Assembly: GCF_001612615.1 (NCBI RefSeq)
Contig: NZ_BDAU01000014.1
Coordinates: 124,001 to 188,000, forward strand
Reading direction: 5' to 3'
Length of the DNA stretch: 64,000 bases
Source of the DNA: Nocardia amikacinitolerans NBRC 108937
Lineage (GTDB): Bacteria > Actinomycetota > Actinomycetes > Mycobacteriales > Mycobacteriaceae
Shown here: positions 7,817-20,500 of the stretch, piece by piece
Numbering within the stretch: position 1 is the stretch's first letter
How the letters are laid out: each line of letters begins with the position of its first letter
The notes under the pieces: generated by a model
Told to the model about the DNA's origin: nothing
The model's input: the letters and a program-made list of their open reading frames with translations, nothing else
Database searches by the model: none
Made by a program: the position numbers and the translations under genes

Positions 7817-8560
7817 TACCGTGCACCACCTTCGAAGTTCGCCGTTGCCGGACGGTAACCGGCGGGCCTGTACACGATCACCATACGGTCGGTCGGCTGC
7901 GGCGGCGAGTACTTGGCCATGGCGTCCGGGTTGAGCACGTTGCTTGCGCCGGTGTCGATGGTGAACAGGTATTCGTCGCTGCCGTCGCCCGCGAACTCGG
8001 TGTGCTCGGTCACCTCGAAGGCGGCCGCGAGCGAGGGCGGCAGCACGCGGCTGATGGCGAGCATGAGCTTGTCGCCCTGGATATGCCCGCGGTCGCCGGG
8101 TTCGCCACCCTCCACCAGTTCCGACTTCATGTCCCACTGGATTTCGATGTGCGCGCCGGGCACCAGGGTGTGCGGCAATTGCCGGGCGAGGGTGTCGTAG
8201 TCGGTGTCGCCGTAGTGGGCGCTGACGTTGTTGATGTAGTAGCGCGCCACGCCGCCGTTGCCACCGACATTGAGCACCGCGCCGTGCAGCAGGAAGTCGG
8301 CCCACACCATGAGCGAACCAGGGCGGGTCAGCGGACCGGCGTCCAGGATGCCGAGATTGCGGCGGCGCTGGCCCGCGTCGGCGTAATCCATGGGCAGTTC
8401 GGTTTGCAGGATGAGGCCGCGACCGGAGGTGTCCTGCGCGGGCGTCAGTTCGACCGCGAACCCACCGCGCCCGACACCCACGTCCACGGTATGGCCGCCC
8501 TCGACCGCCGCGGGCACCGACGGGCGCGGCACGAACCGCACCGGGTGGCTCTGCTGGGCG
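7816..8560 (-). other. Methyltransferase-like C-terminal domain of the giant protein
   Basis: Residues ~14150-14395. VDVGVGRGGFAVEL (~14172) matches the SAM-binding motif I; then strands RGLILQTEL, helix, SLMVWADFLLH, and SRVLPPSLAAAFEVTEHTEF. Preceded by an all-helical region (8600-9700). If this is the toxin tip, its target is unknown. Confidence 0.45.
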
Positions 8561-11500
8561 GGCAGTCGATATTGCGCGCGCGGACGCGAGAGCACGTCGA
8601 CCGAGGACCTGCCGTTGGCCTCGTCGTGGATCACCACGACGTACTCGATGTCCAGCCCGGCCGCTTCGGCGCCGCGGTTGGCTCGGTCCATGGCGTGGAA
8701 GAAGTCGAGTATGGACATGGTCGCCCCGTTCGGGCTGGTGGCCAGGGTCGGGAACTGCACAAGCCCGGTCGTCCGATCGAGCACGCCGCCGACCCGGTCC
8801 GGCATCTGGGTGTAGGCGCGGGCCGCCTGCCGCATCCGCTCGAAATCGATGAACCGGTTGATCTGCTGCATGTGGCCCGGGGTGTTCTGCACATCGGTGA
8901 TCGCGGCCTCCAGCGCCGACCGTCGCCACTCCGGGGGCATCGGATCGTTGAAAGCGCGCTTGAGCGGAGCCAGGGCGGCGACCAGGTCGTCGGCGCTGAA
9001 CAGTTCGGCCGCTTCGAGCTGTTTGCGAATGGCGCTGACGTCGGGGTTGGCGAAGATCGGCTCGAAAAGGCGGCGGCAATACTCCTCGCGCATCCGGGCG
9101 TTGAGCGAAAGCCCCTCCGCCATCAGCACTTCGGAGGCATGCTCACCGGTAAGGAAGCGGGCGAGGCTGCCGAGGTGGGTGAGCGCGGCCTCGTGGAACG
9201 CCGGGTCGGTCAGTGTCTTCCCGAAGACGGGCCGGGAGGCGACGGCACCACCGTATTCCAGCCCGATCCGGCGTGAGAGCTCAGAATCGTGCGCGGCGAG
9301 CGCTTCCGCCGCCGGACCGACCGGGTCCACGTCCATGCCCAAATGTGCGATCAGGTCGTCGAAGTCGGCCCGGATCTCCGGGGTCAGCTTGCCGCGCGCG
9401 GGATCGAAGATCGACTGATCCAGCTGGGTGGCAAGCACTTTCAGTTCCGCGAAGCGCGGACCGGGGTGCTGGAATTCGGGGTCGGTCAGCTGCCGGATCC
9501 GGGTGAGCACGTTCGCGACGGCCCGTGGCACGTCCCTGGTGCGCAGCCCGTCGGACAGGATGATGTCGAACGCGGCGCCGCCGGGACGCAGCTGGAAACT
9601 GCCGGCCTCGTCGCCGATGGTGCTGTCGACCCGCACGTGGACGGTGCGGCCGTCGGGCAGCATGAAGTGGCCGTCGCGGTGCCAGCCGATCTCGGGGGGC
9701 ACGATCGCGCGGAGCATGTTCTGCACCGCTTGGCGGGCCAGCTCGGTGGTCAGCGCGCCGTCGTCGGCGGTGCGGCCGTTGCCGTCGAAGTTGCCTACGC
9801 CCTCGATGATTTCGCCGAAGCCGTCCGGCAGGACGACGGTCTCCGGTTGCGACGGCTCCAGGTACTCCGGCCCGTCGTCATCGGGCTCGGAATCGAGGTA
9901 CTCCGGCCCCTCGACCTCCCCGCCCGGCACGACCGCCTCCGGCAACGACGAATCCGCACCGAGATACTCCGGCCCCTCGACCTCCCCGCCCGGCACGACC
10001 GCCTCCGGCAACGACGAATCCGCACCGAGATACTCCGGCCCCCCGGCCTCCCCGCCGGGCACGACCGCCTCCGGCAACGACGAATCCGCACCGAGATACT
10101 CCGGCCCCTCGGTACTCGCCGCGCTGGGCAGGATCTGGGTCGGCGGCACCGGATTCGAGCCGCCGAAACTCGATTCGCTCGACTCGGTGGACGGGCCGGA
10201 CACCTGCTGAGAGGAGGGTTCGGGCTCGACGGTGCCCGGCAGCTCGACACCGGGCATGGTCTGCGCCTGATCGCGCCGCTCGGCGGGTGCGACGCTGGTG
10301 TCGATCATTGTCGGTGGGTGTGGCACCGCCGGGGTGGCCGGGGAGGGAATCGCGGTGATCGTCTCGGCGCCCGCCATCAGCTCGGCGGCCGGGTCGATGC
10401 CGAGCTTGTGCGCGATCCTGGCCACATAGGTGGCCACGGTGTGCTCGGAAATTCCCAGCGCCTCGGCGATTTCGGCGTTCGACCGACCGGCGAGGCGCTG
10501 GGTGCGCACCTCGGTTTCCCGTTGGCTCAACCCGCCGTGCCCCTCGCCGGACGACGGCCGGAGGGCGACCTCGGCATCCATCGACAGGATGCCCGCCCGC
10601 AGCGCCGTCGCCACCATGCCGGCCCGGCTGTTGATGCCCAGGATGCGGCCGATCCGGACCAGGTGGTTCTTCACCACGGACTCGGTGGTGTCTATGGCAA
10701 GCCCGACCTCTTTGTTCGACCAGCCGTCGGCGACAAGCGCCAGCACCTCGAGCTGGATGGCATCAAGCGCGTCCGGCCCGAGCCCGCCTTCGATCTTCGC
10801 GGCGACATCCGGCTCGGAGAACGGCACCAGGCCTCGGCGCACGCCGATGGCCGCCAGCGCGGCCCGATCGCCGGTGCCGAGCTTGTTGGCGATGCCGGTC
10901 AGGTGGGTGTGCACGGTGGCGTCGGCCATCGCGAGCCGCTGCGCGATCTGCTTGTTGGTCAGACCCTCGGCCACCAGCACCAGCACTTCGGTTTCCCTGG
11001 CGGTGAGGTCGATGTGGGTGATCAGCTGATCCGGATGGGCCGCCGGGTCGGCGGCGTGCTCGGTGCTCGACAGCAGCGCTTTTCCATTGGCGCCGTATGC
11101 GATCGCGGCGAGCTTGCGGGAGCCGGGGGTCACGGTGCCCGGCACGTACTCGTGCCACGCGCCGTTGTCGATATTGGGATCGCTGACCATGACCTTGTCG
11201 TGGTCCAGCCGCATCATCGACAGGTGCGCGACCTTCATGCCGCCGATCGAGTACTCCTCGGCCAGCAGCATCGCGGTCGCCGGATCGTCGGGGTCGGTCA
11301 GCCGGGCAAAGGCCGCGTCCCTGGAATCGATCGGCCGCATCCGGCCGTGCGCGTAGTCCTCCTCCACCTCGAGCGCTGTCCAGCCGGACAGCTTCGACTC
11401 GGCGGGGACGGTGACATCGAGCCCGACCTCGGCGGCGGTGCGCATGGTCTGACGGACGCAATCCTCGGCAGGCGCTTCCGACTCCGGCTGTGGCGCCACC

Positions 11501-14500
11501 GGTTGCGGGCTGGCGAAGTCCGAGCCGCCGTCGATGCTGTGCGAGGCCGCGCGGGGCCCGCTCTGCGATGGCTGCGCCGACGGCGGCGTGCCGCGGCCGC
11601 TCGACTGCCGCCCGAGAACGTGATCGGTGAAGCGCTGTAGCAGACCCTTCTTCGGCCCGCCCGCGGATTCCGTTGCGCGACTTTCGGTCTCGGCCTGCGG
11701 CTCTGTTGCCGACCCGGGCTTTACCGCGGTGTCCCCGGCCGCAGCGGGCGCAGGAGTGCGCGCGGCGATCAGCGACGGCGAGACCAGCGGCGCGATCCGG
11801 GCCGACCCGTCCTGGAGCAAGCGGGCGAGATACTCGGTGAGCTGCAGCGGGCTGGTCCCGGCCATGCCCTGGAAATACTGGGACAGCACGTCCGCCGGAT
11901 GACCGGAATGGGTCGGCGGCGCGACCCGCCAACCGCCCGCGCCATCGGCTTGCAGCCGGACCACGAAGTGCGCCGCCGGGATCGGCAGCACCTTCTCGAC
12001 CACCTTGCCCGGGGGACGGGCGGATTCGCTGTGATCGCGGATCGGGAGCGGAATCCTGCGGGTGACCAACTGGTGGGTGACCGCGGCCGGATGCGGCTCG
12101 GTGATCGACGGATCCGCTTGCACCATGCGGAAACCCACGTGCTCGAAGCCGTATGCCAGCGTGCCGGTTCCGTCGTCACGGGCGGCGATGAAGGCCTCCG
12201 GCCCGAGCAACTCCAGCCACTGCTGGACACCGAGATCGAAGGTGAACGACGGATCCAGCTCGGCCCGCAGCCGGTAACGCAGATAGCGACTCAGCATCTG
12301 CGGCGCGACCTCGTCGTGCCCCGGCGCGCGGAACATGCCTTCGGCCTCGTGCGGCAGCGTCTCCGCCACCACGAGCTCGCCGTCGGGTCCGCGGGTGACC
12401 GACAGGTATTCGAGCTCGTGCGAGCCCCGCCACAGCACGCCATCCCAGTCCGGCTGCTCGAGCTCCAGGTCGCGCAGCAGGTCCACGTGCTCCCCTGGTT
12501 CGGCGAGGACGAGCAGACGTGCCTTGGCACTGCCCGGATGCGGCGGGAGCAGCGCCAGCCGGTCCGCGAGCGGACCCGCGTCCACCACCCTTCGCGCGCC
12601 GGGGTTTTCGGCCAGCACGCGAGCCATTTCCCGGCCGAACACCGCGGCGTCGATCGCGGGCGCCGCCGACTTCAGCTCGACGGCGATGGCCGCTTCGATC
12701 GCGGCATCCAGTGCGTCGAGCGTGAGGTGGGCGCCCGGAGTCTCCTCCGTATCCCACGGCAGGCGTCGGTTCAGGTCCGCACTGGCGAAGCGGGCCAGGT
12801 CGAGCGCGATCTGCGCATCGGCGAGACCGGCATCGGCCAGGTACCTCTTCATCGCCGCGAGTCGCGCCGCGGTGGTGTCCTCGGCGGCCAGATACGTCTG
12901 CTCGGCCGGACCGCGCGGTACGAACACGCCCGCGGCGCGCTGCCGCATCAGCTCTTCGACCGCCTCGACGAAGCGGGCGGCGCGCTTGTCCAGCTGGGCG
13001 TCCGTGAGCTCTGCGGCGGCCTCGGGCTCCGCGACAGACTGGGAAGCGGCCGCGACGGACGGAATACCGTGTGCGCGATCCCATTCCGCGCCGAAGAATT
13101 CCGCCAGATCGACGCCGTCGATCAACGGCCCGTCGGTGGCCAGCTGCTCGCGGATCGTGCGTGCCGCGAACCGGTAGGCCACCGCGTGCATCGCCGCCTT
13201 CGGCACCTGGCTGTCGTCGCGGAGATCCGGGTAGTCCGACTCCACCGTGTAGACGTTGCGCAGCACATTCTGGGCGCGGTCGTAGGCGGCGTGGAAGGCC
13301 CGAGCCAGCGGACCACTGCTGTAGAGGCCATACCCGCTCACCTCGCGCCGGTGCTGGAAACGGCGGGCTTCGGCTTCGGCGCGCAGATCCTGCATCGCCG
13401 CCACATAGCGGCCTCGGCTCTCGGTCAGCAGAACCAAGGGGTCACCGCCTGCCGAACGCGCCGCATCCGCCAGGTAGGCGGCGATGACCAACTGGTCACC
13501 GTTGGATATCGGACCGCCGCCGAACGGCAGGACGAGAGTATTGGTGGTGGCGTCGTATCCCGCTTCGCGCGCCAAATTCTCGCGGCCCATGGATGATTCG
13601 GTCGCCTCGAAACCGAACCGGATCCGGACATTCAGACGTTCCAGCGTCCGCATGGCCCACCGGCCGGTCTCCGTGGTCTGCAATTCGGCACGGACGGTGA
13701 GCATTTCGCTGTTCGCCGTCCGATCCAGCGATGGCAGCATCGACCGATCGGCGATCGCCAGGTCGTCCACCGGAACCTCCACCCGCTGGCCCGGGCGTCC
13801 GTTGATGGCGGCTATCCCGTTCTGAATCCCCGCGAAGCGCGCCCGCGCCCGCTGCCACAGCTCGGTGAGTTCGACAAGCGCACCGACCTGCTGCCGGGAA
13901 TGCGTGGCCCACATGCGAATCTCGGCGCCGCGGAAGTGGTCGTACATGGCGTCGATCACGAAGCGCAACCGCGCCACTAGGTCGGTGGTGTCGGGCATTT
14001 CGTCGACGCGGGCGGGCGTCATCGCGTTCATCTGGCTCAGGACGCGATCCCATGCGGTCTCGAGAGCGTCGATCTCCCGCTGCACGGCCGCGCCTTCGCG
14101 CATCAGACGCTGCCTGGCCCGCACCTGCTCCACCGACAGGTCGAGGCCGCGGCTCATGCCCTGCCTGCTCTGCCACTGTTCCTCGAGGGTTTCGCGCAGA
14201 TCCGTTGCCGCGAACTCCGCGCTCGCCAGCAGCGCGTCGACCCCGGCCGCCCGCCGCACCCGGCTCGCCAGCGCGTCGTCGGTGCCCGGCGCCACCGGAG
14301 CCGCCGCGCAGGCGGCGTGATACCGGGCGAACAGGCCCCGCCGGAACGCCAGATCGGCCGGATCGGCTCCGGGCAGGTCGGTCCGGGCGAAACCGGCTTC
14401 CTGGACCTGCGAATCGAATTCGGCCTGCCAGGCGATCGCCGTGGCTTCCGCGCGCAGCCACGGCCGCACGAACGCGTCCCGATCCATATTGCGGATCAGC

Positions 14501-17500
14501 ATCGGCTCGGTCTCCACCGCGTCGGCGGCGACAGCCTGCATCCGCGCCGCGTGCGCGAGCACCTGCTCGGCCACGGCGATCAAACCGCGTCCGGTGGTGT
14601 CGATGGTGATCGCGCGGACCCGGCCGTGGAAATGATCCCGGTCGCCGAACTCCACGTGGGCCTCGGCGCTGTGCAGGACCGCCATGGCTTCCTGGCCGAT
14701 GGCGGTGCGGAACAACAACTCCCAGACCGGGTGGGTGGTGCGGTCCGGCTCGCCTGCGACCGGCGGTCCCAGCAGCGGGTCCGGTGGTGCCGCCCGGAGC
14801 CGCACCCGCGTGGTCCGCGGCTCGTCCGCGAAGGGGTCGTCCGGATCCGGTTGCGCGGGCCCCTGATCCGACGGGCTCTTGCCGATGCGCAGGATCCCGT
14901 CGGGCAGCGGGGTGGTGCGGTCGCCGACATTCTGGACGACCTGGCCCTCGCGCCACACGACCGCCCGCGTGCTTGCGGTCTCCGCGCGGGAGCTACCGGT
15001 CAGCTCGGCCAGCGAAACCCGGTCGCCCCCGGCGGTCCGGAACCAGGCCAAGCCATCGGCGTCCGGGCGGCCCTCGTAGGTGACGCGCTGTCCGTCGACC
15101 TCGAAAACGTTGTCGCCCAGGTATTTCACCGTGTAGGCGTGCGCACCGATTCCGGTCCGCTTGTCGGCGGTGTGGCGCTGGTCGAGCACCCAGGCCATCG
15201 CCCCCTTGCCCGCCCGGTGGATGAGGCCCTCGATCAGGTTCGCGTGCGCTTCGTGCGCCCCCGCGGTATCGAACCCTTCCGGCCGAGCCCCCCGCAGCAG
15301 GTCTCGCACGTCCCGCCACTGCCGCCCGAACCGGCTCCGCGTCCGCGCATCCGGCAGGTCGGCCACATCTCCCTGGTCCGCGACGACCCGGCCCAGCGAC
15401 CGATCGACACAATCGGCGAGCGGTAGCGCGTCGGTCGCCGTGTCCGACGGAACAGGCTGTGCGGCAACGACGTCCGGATCACCGAACACGTGCCCGCCGT
15501 CGGACAGCGGCTTCTCGGCCGAAACCGCCGCGCCATCGATCGGTTTCGCGGTCACCCGCGGATCGTGTGCGGCGCCATCCCAGCCGCGAAGTCCCTTGGC
15601 GACCTGCGCCATCCCCTCGCCCGTGAACGCCGCCGCCGCGGTGGCACCGACGACGCCGCCGGTCGCCGCGGCGGCCGCAGCCTTCCAGTCGACGGCACCG
15701 GCCATCCCGGAACCTGGGGCTCCGGCGGCACCCCGGTCGCCCTCGGCAGTGGGCCCCTGCCCCGGGAGATTCGCAGCCGTCGCGGCACCGGCAACCGCGC
15801 CAGCCCCAGCGGCAGCCGCAGCATCCCGATCGACCTCGGCGGTGGTCTGCTGACCCGGAAGATTCGAAACCATCGCGGCACCGGCAACCGCGCCAGCCCC
15901 AGCGGCAGCCGCGGCATCCCAGTCGACGCCAGCGGTGCGCGTGAGGTCCAACCGGATCGGCGGCACCTTGCCCGTGCCCTTCGCCAGGTCGTCGTCATAG
16001 TGGACAGGCTGGTCGGACAGCGCGTCGGTGGGCGTGTGCGCCGGTAGGGGCAGGTTCGACAGGACATCGGCCACGGCGCGCAGGGTCCGCGCCGACTCGG
16101 GGTGCGGCATCAGTTCGGCGAGGGCGCGCAGGCGTTCCGGCGCGACCAGGCCTGCGATTCGTCCGGTGTCGGCCGCCGCGTCGAATGGCGAACCGCAGGC
16201 TTGCCACAGGGTGTGCTCGTGCAGGGTCAGTTCCAGGGTGCCCGCGTGATCGCCCTCGTTGGGCACCCGGACCGGCAGCAGGATCTCCGCGTGTTCGCCC
16301 TGCGGCAGCATCAGCCGGAAGGCCTCCCACAGGGTCCGCAGGTTCGCGTCCGCCGCGAAGGCTTGCGGATTGGTCTGCGCCCAGTCGGTCAGCATGGTGG
16401 TGACGATCTGGTTGATGCCCGACGGCGGCGAAAGCTCGACAATGCCGTGTGCGTCGAAGCCGCGCGCCATGATCAGCCACTTGAGCGCGTAGGCGGCTTC
16501 GGCGTAGGCGGCGCGGGCCTTGGTCGGGTCGACAGCAGGCGCGGATTCGGGACCGACGGCCTCGGCGACAGGAGCTTCGGCCGGAACCAGCACCGCGGTG
16601 AGAATCGTGTTGCCGCGCACCGCGAATCGACCGTGCATCTCGGTCAGCGGCAGTCGGTCCTTGCCGGTGGCCTCGACCATCACCCGCACGTGGAAGGTGC
16701 CTGCCTCGATATCGAAGCTGACGAGCGAGTTCGTGAAAACGTGTCGCAGGCGCAGGCTTTGGTCCCCGGTCAGGGTGTACCAGGCCTTGAAGATGCTCTC
16801 CTTGGCGGAGAAGAGCACCTTGTCCCAGGCCACACCGGAATCCGGCAGGCAGTCCAATTGCTCTTGCACCCAGAGCAATTCCTCGACGCGGCCCGCCCTG
16901 AACATCGTCCCCCGGACCGATCGATTGTTCTCGGCGTCGATGCCCACCGACCGGAACCGCGCCGAATCGCCGACGACCGCGGCGTAATAGGTGTGCTTGG
17001 TGGCCGGGTCGATCGTCTTGTTGGTGAGGCTGCCCACCAGGCCGTCCGGGAACACCGGCTCGCCGAGCGGTCCGCGCCCCACCGGCACATCGTGGTGACC
17101 ACGGTCGGCCATCGCGCGCCGGGCCGCGGTCCGCGTGTTGGCTTTCTCTCGCACCAAGAACGGCGGCGACTTCTCGTCGAGGAGGATGGCGGCTTCCTCC
17201 GGCAGCAAGGTCGCGGTCGGATCGTCGCCGACGATCTCGCTGGTGGACAGCTCCGGCAGCAACCCACCGATGAGCGAGCCCACGGATTCCCCGTCGACGA
17301 GCACGCCCGCGACGGGAACGGGCCCGGTCGCGTATGCGCGGTTCTTGCTTGCGTCGACGCCGAGGTCGGCGGCGTCGAAGATGTCCTTCGGCGTGAGGCC
17401 CGGCAGGATCTCGGTGACGCCGACGTGCAGGCCCATGCCGCGGTAGGCCGCGTCACCCGGGTGCTTCGGGTGCTCGATCAGGTCCAGCCCGTGCTCGGCG

Positions 17501-20500
17501 GTGTAGGCCGCGACCCTGGCCTCGATGTCGGCGAGGATGCCGGTCAGCGTTTCCTGATCGATGCCGATGACGACGGCGGACAGTTCGTCACCGCCGGTGC
17601 GCATCGGCACGACCGCGCCGCCCGCCGCGTCGAGGGCGTAACGGAACGCCTCGGCGATGCCGCGGAAGTGGACGTTGGCGGCCGCGGCCCGGTTGTTCAT
17701 CGCCGCGTTGAGGCCGCTGAGGTTGGCGATATCGGCGGACAGGTAGAACGCGGGCGCCCCGGTTTCGGCGACGAACCGCTGTGCGCGCAGCACCTCGGCG
17801 GTCTTCACGCCGGAGAGCCGGGCGTCGTAGAAGTCGGTGACCTCGTCACGGGCGACCGGGCGATACATCGCCTCCGCCACGAGTTCGGGGGTCAACTCAC
17901 CAAGCGCGTGCAAACCCTCCGCGAAGGCGAAGCGGCGCAGCTCGTCCGGCGACGGGTATCCGGCGAGCGCGGCGAGGTTGCGGTTCAGTCCGCCGAGGGC
18001 GAGTCCTCGCGGCGCCGCTTCAGGTCCGCTCGCAATTCCGCTTTGGCCGCCGCTCGCTTGTCCGCCAGTTCGCGTTCCAGCTCCCGGATCCGGCGCGCCC
18101 GCTGTTCCGGTGTCAGCCCGGTCAGCCCCAGTCGCTCGTCGCGGCTCTCCTGCGACATCGGTCCTCCCGTTCTTGCTGTCGTCGACGCCGAGGTCGGCCG
18201 CGTCGAAGATGTCCTTGGCGGTCAGGCCGGGCACGATCTCGGTGAACCCGACATGCAGGCCGACACCGCGATAGGCCGGGTCGCCCGGATGCTTCGGGTG
18301 CTCGATCTCGCTGAGCCCCTGCTGCCGAGCATAGGCAGTGACGCGCCGATTCACCTCGGCGACGATCTCGGTCAGTGTCCGCTCGTCGATGCCGAGCACG
18401 ATCGCGCCGACCTCGTCACCGCCGGTGCGCATCGGGATCACCACGCCGCCGGAGTCCTCCAGCGCGGTGCGGAACGCGGTGGCGATGCCGCGGTAGTGCG
18501 CGTTCGCCGCCTCGGCCTGGTTGTTGCAGAACGCGTTGAGGCCGCTCAGGTTGGCCACGTCCGCCGAGACGAAGAACGCGGAAGCGCCGGTGTACGCGAC
18601 GAAGTTCTGCGCCCGAAGCACCTCCGCCGTCTTCAGTCCCGACACCCGCGCGTCGTAGAACTCGGTGACCGCGTCCCGGCCGACCCGCTCGTACAGCGCC
18701 TCGGCCACCGCCTCCGGCGAGGAGAGGTCCGTTTCGCGAACCTTCTGTTCGAATTCGGCGCGGTGCACGTCGTCCGGGGAGGGGTAGGACTTGGCCATCC
18801 CCTCCGGGGACCGCATCGAATCCGTCTCGGCAGCAACGATATTCGTGGTCGCTTCACTATCGGAGTCGGCTACCGGATCGGTCCCGGGCTGCCAATCGAG
18901 CTGAAGTAGCCTCCGGTAGAGGACATTTTGCGCTGTGGTCGCCGCTACGGGGTCGAGCCGGACGGCGGCGTAAGCCTCGGCATAGGTTTCGTAAACGTCC
19001 AGGGAGCCGTCTGCCTGGAAGGAGTAGCCGGTGAGCTCGACTTGTAGCCACAGCTTGAAGAGCGTGGCGAAGGTCGGGCCCGCCACGTCATGCTGGACGC
19101 CCCAGCCCGCCAAGTGCTCGCGGAATGCCGCTTCCAAGTCGTCCTGCGCTTGCGCCCAGTCCGCGTCGAGAGCCGCCACGGAAGCGGTTCGCCCGCCCGC
19201 GGCATGCATCGCGTGCCCGAGCTCGTGGGTGGTCACGATCCGCACCGCCGAGTAATAGGCCGGACCGACCGAGAAACGATGGGCAGCGTTTCGCCGGATC
19301 CGCCGGTGGAGCAGTTCCGGGTTGATGGCGAAGCGCTCGTTCAACACGAGAACCACTGCGGAGGAACGCATCCCGGGGACCTGGCGGCCCACAGCATGCG
19401 TGTGGGCGAGCACCTGATCTCCGAGCGGAGCGATGTCGAGCGCGACGACGTCGAGCGCCGGGTGGGCGCGCAGTTCGTCACGAACGGTCTGCAAGTAGTC
19501 CCGGTAGGTGTAGAAGTCGACATCGGGGATGACCGCGCTCGGTGCGCAGATATTGGTTTCGGCCGTGAACGCTGCGGCCTCTGCGAGCACCGCCCGGCGC
19601 TGCTCGGCGGACGCGGGATCGACGGGCGCGGAGGCGTCGTACGGAGTGCGGCGGTGCCATGCGGCGGCCTCGCGCTGGAGCAGCTCGAACAGCGTGCGCT
19701 GGCCGTCGGTGGCCGGTGTGCCATCCTTCGCTTCGCGCTCGACGGCCTGGAACGAAACCGCCAGGGCGTCCGCCGGCTCCAGGGCACCGTCCCGCTGATC
19801 GAATAGTGCCCCTCCGAACTGCTCGTACAACCACTTCCCGAACGGTGCGGTGGCCCGATGGTCGGTGTCGTGCCGCTGCCGCAAGGTGGCCATCATGTGC
19901 GCTTCGGCTCGCCATCGCCCGGCGTACACCATCGCTTGACCGAAGGCACGAACGGTAGCCCAATATGTCTCGCTCGGCGAAAGTTCCGGGCCTTCGTGCT
20001 TCCGGTGCAAGGTGACCCGTCTCGTGAACACCTGCTGATCGAGCCCGGGTTCGACCGCGATGGGCGCTTCGCGGTCGCCGCCGTGCCATGAAATCGCGAC
20101 CTCGCGCAGATCGATCTCCGGGTGCGCTGTGAGCATGTCGTGCACCGCATGCACGAACTCCCGCGCCCGGTCCAAGTCGTTGTCGACAACCGGGCTCAGG
20201 GACGGGAGGACCTTCACGTCGGGATGATGCTCCTGCAACGCCACCGCGAGGTCGATGAGACTGTTGGCCTTACTGATATCCCATCGCCGCGGGGCGCGGT
20301 TGTTCGCATCGGCGAAGTCGGGTGCCGAGTCGAAGTTCACCGGGGGCAGAGCGGCGCCGAATCCGCGGAGCCCACCCCCGAGAAGTCCAGAAGGGTTCAA
20401 AGCGGCCCCGAAAGCGGCCCCGATGGACCCCACAAGACCGCCGAAGCCGGACCCTGGCGCCTTCGGCTGGTTCCCAGGATCGTCCAGTGACTCCGGTCCC

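Noticed and set aside
9901..10110. Direct repeats that might be a CRISPR array
   Set aside because: Units are contiguous without spacers, 66 bp long (a codon multiple) and in frame inside a protein.
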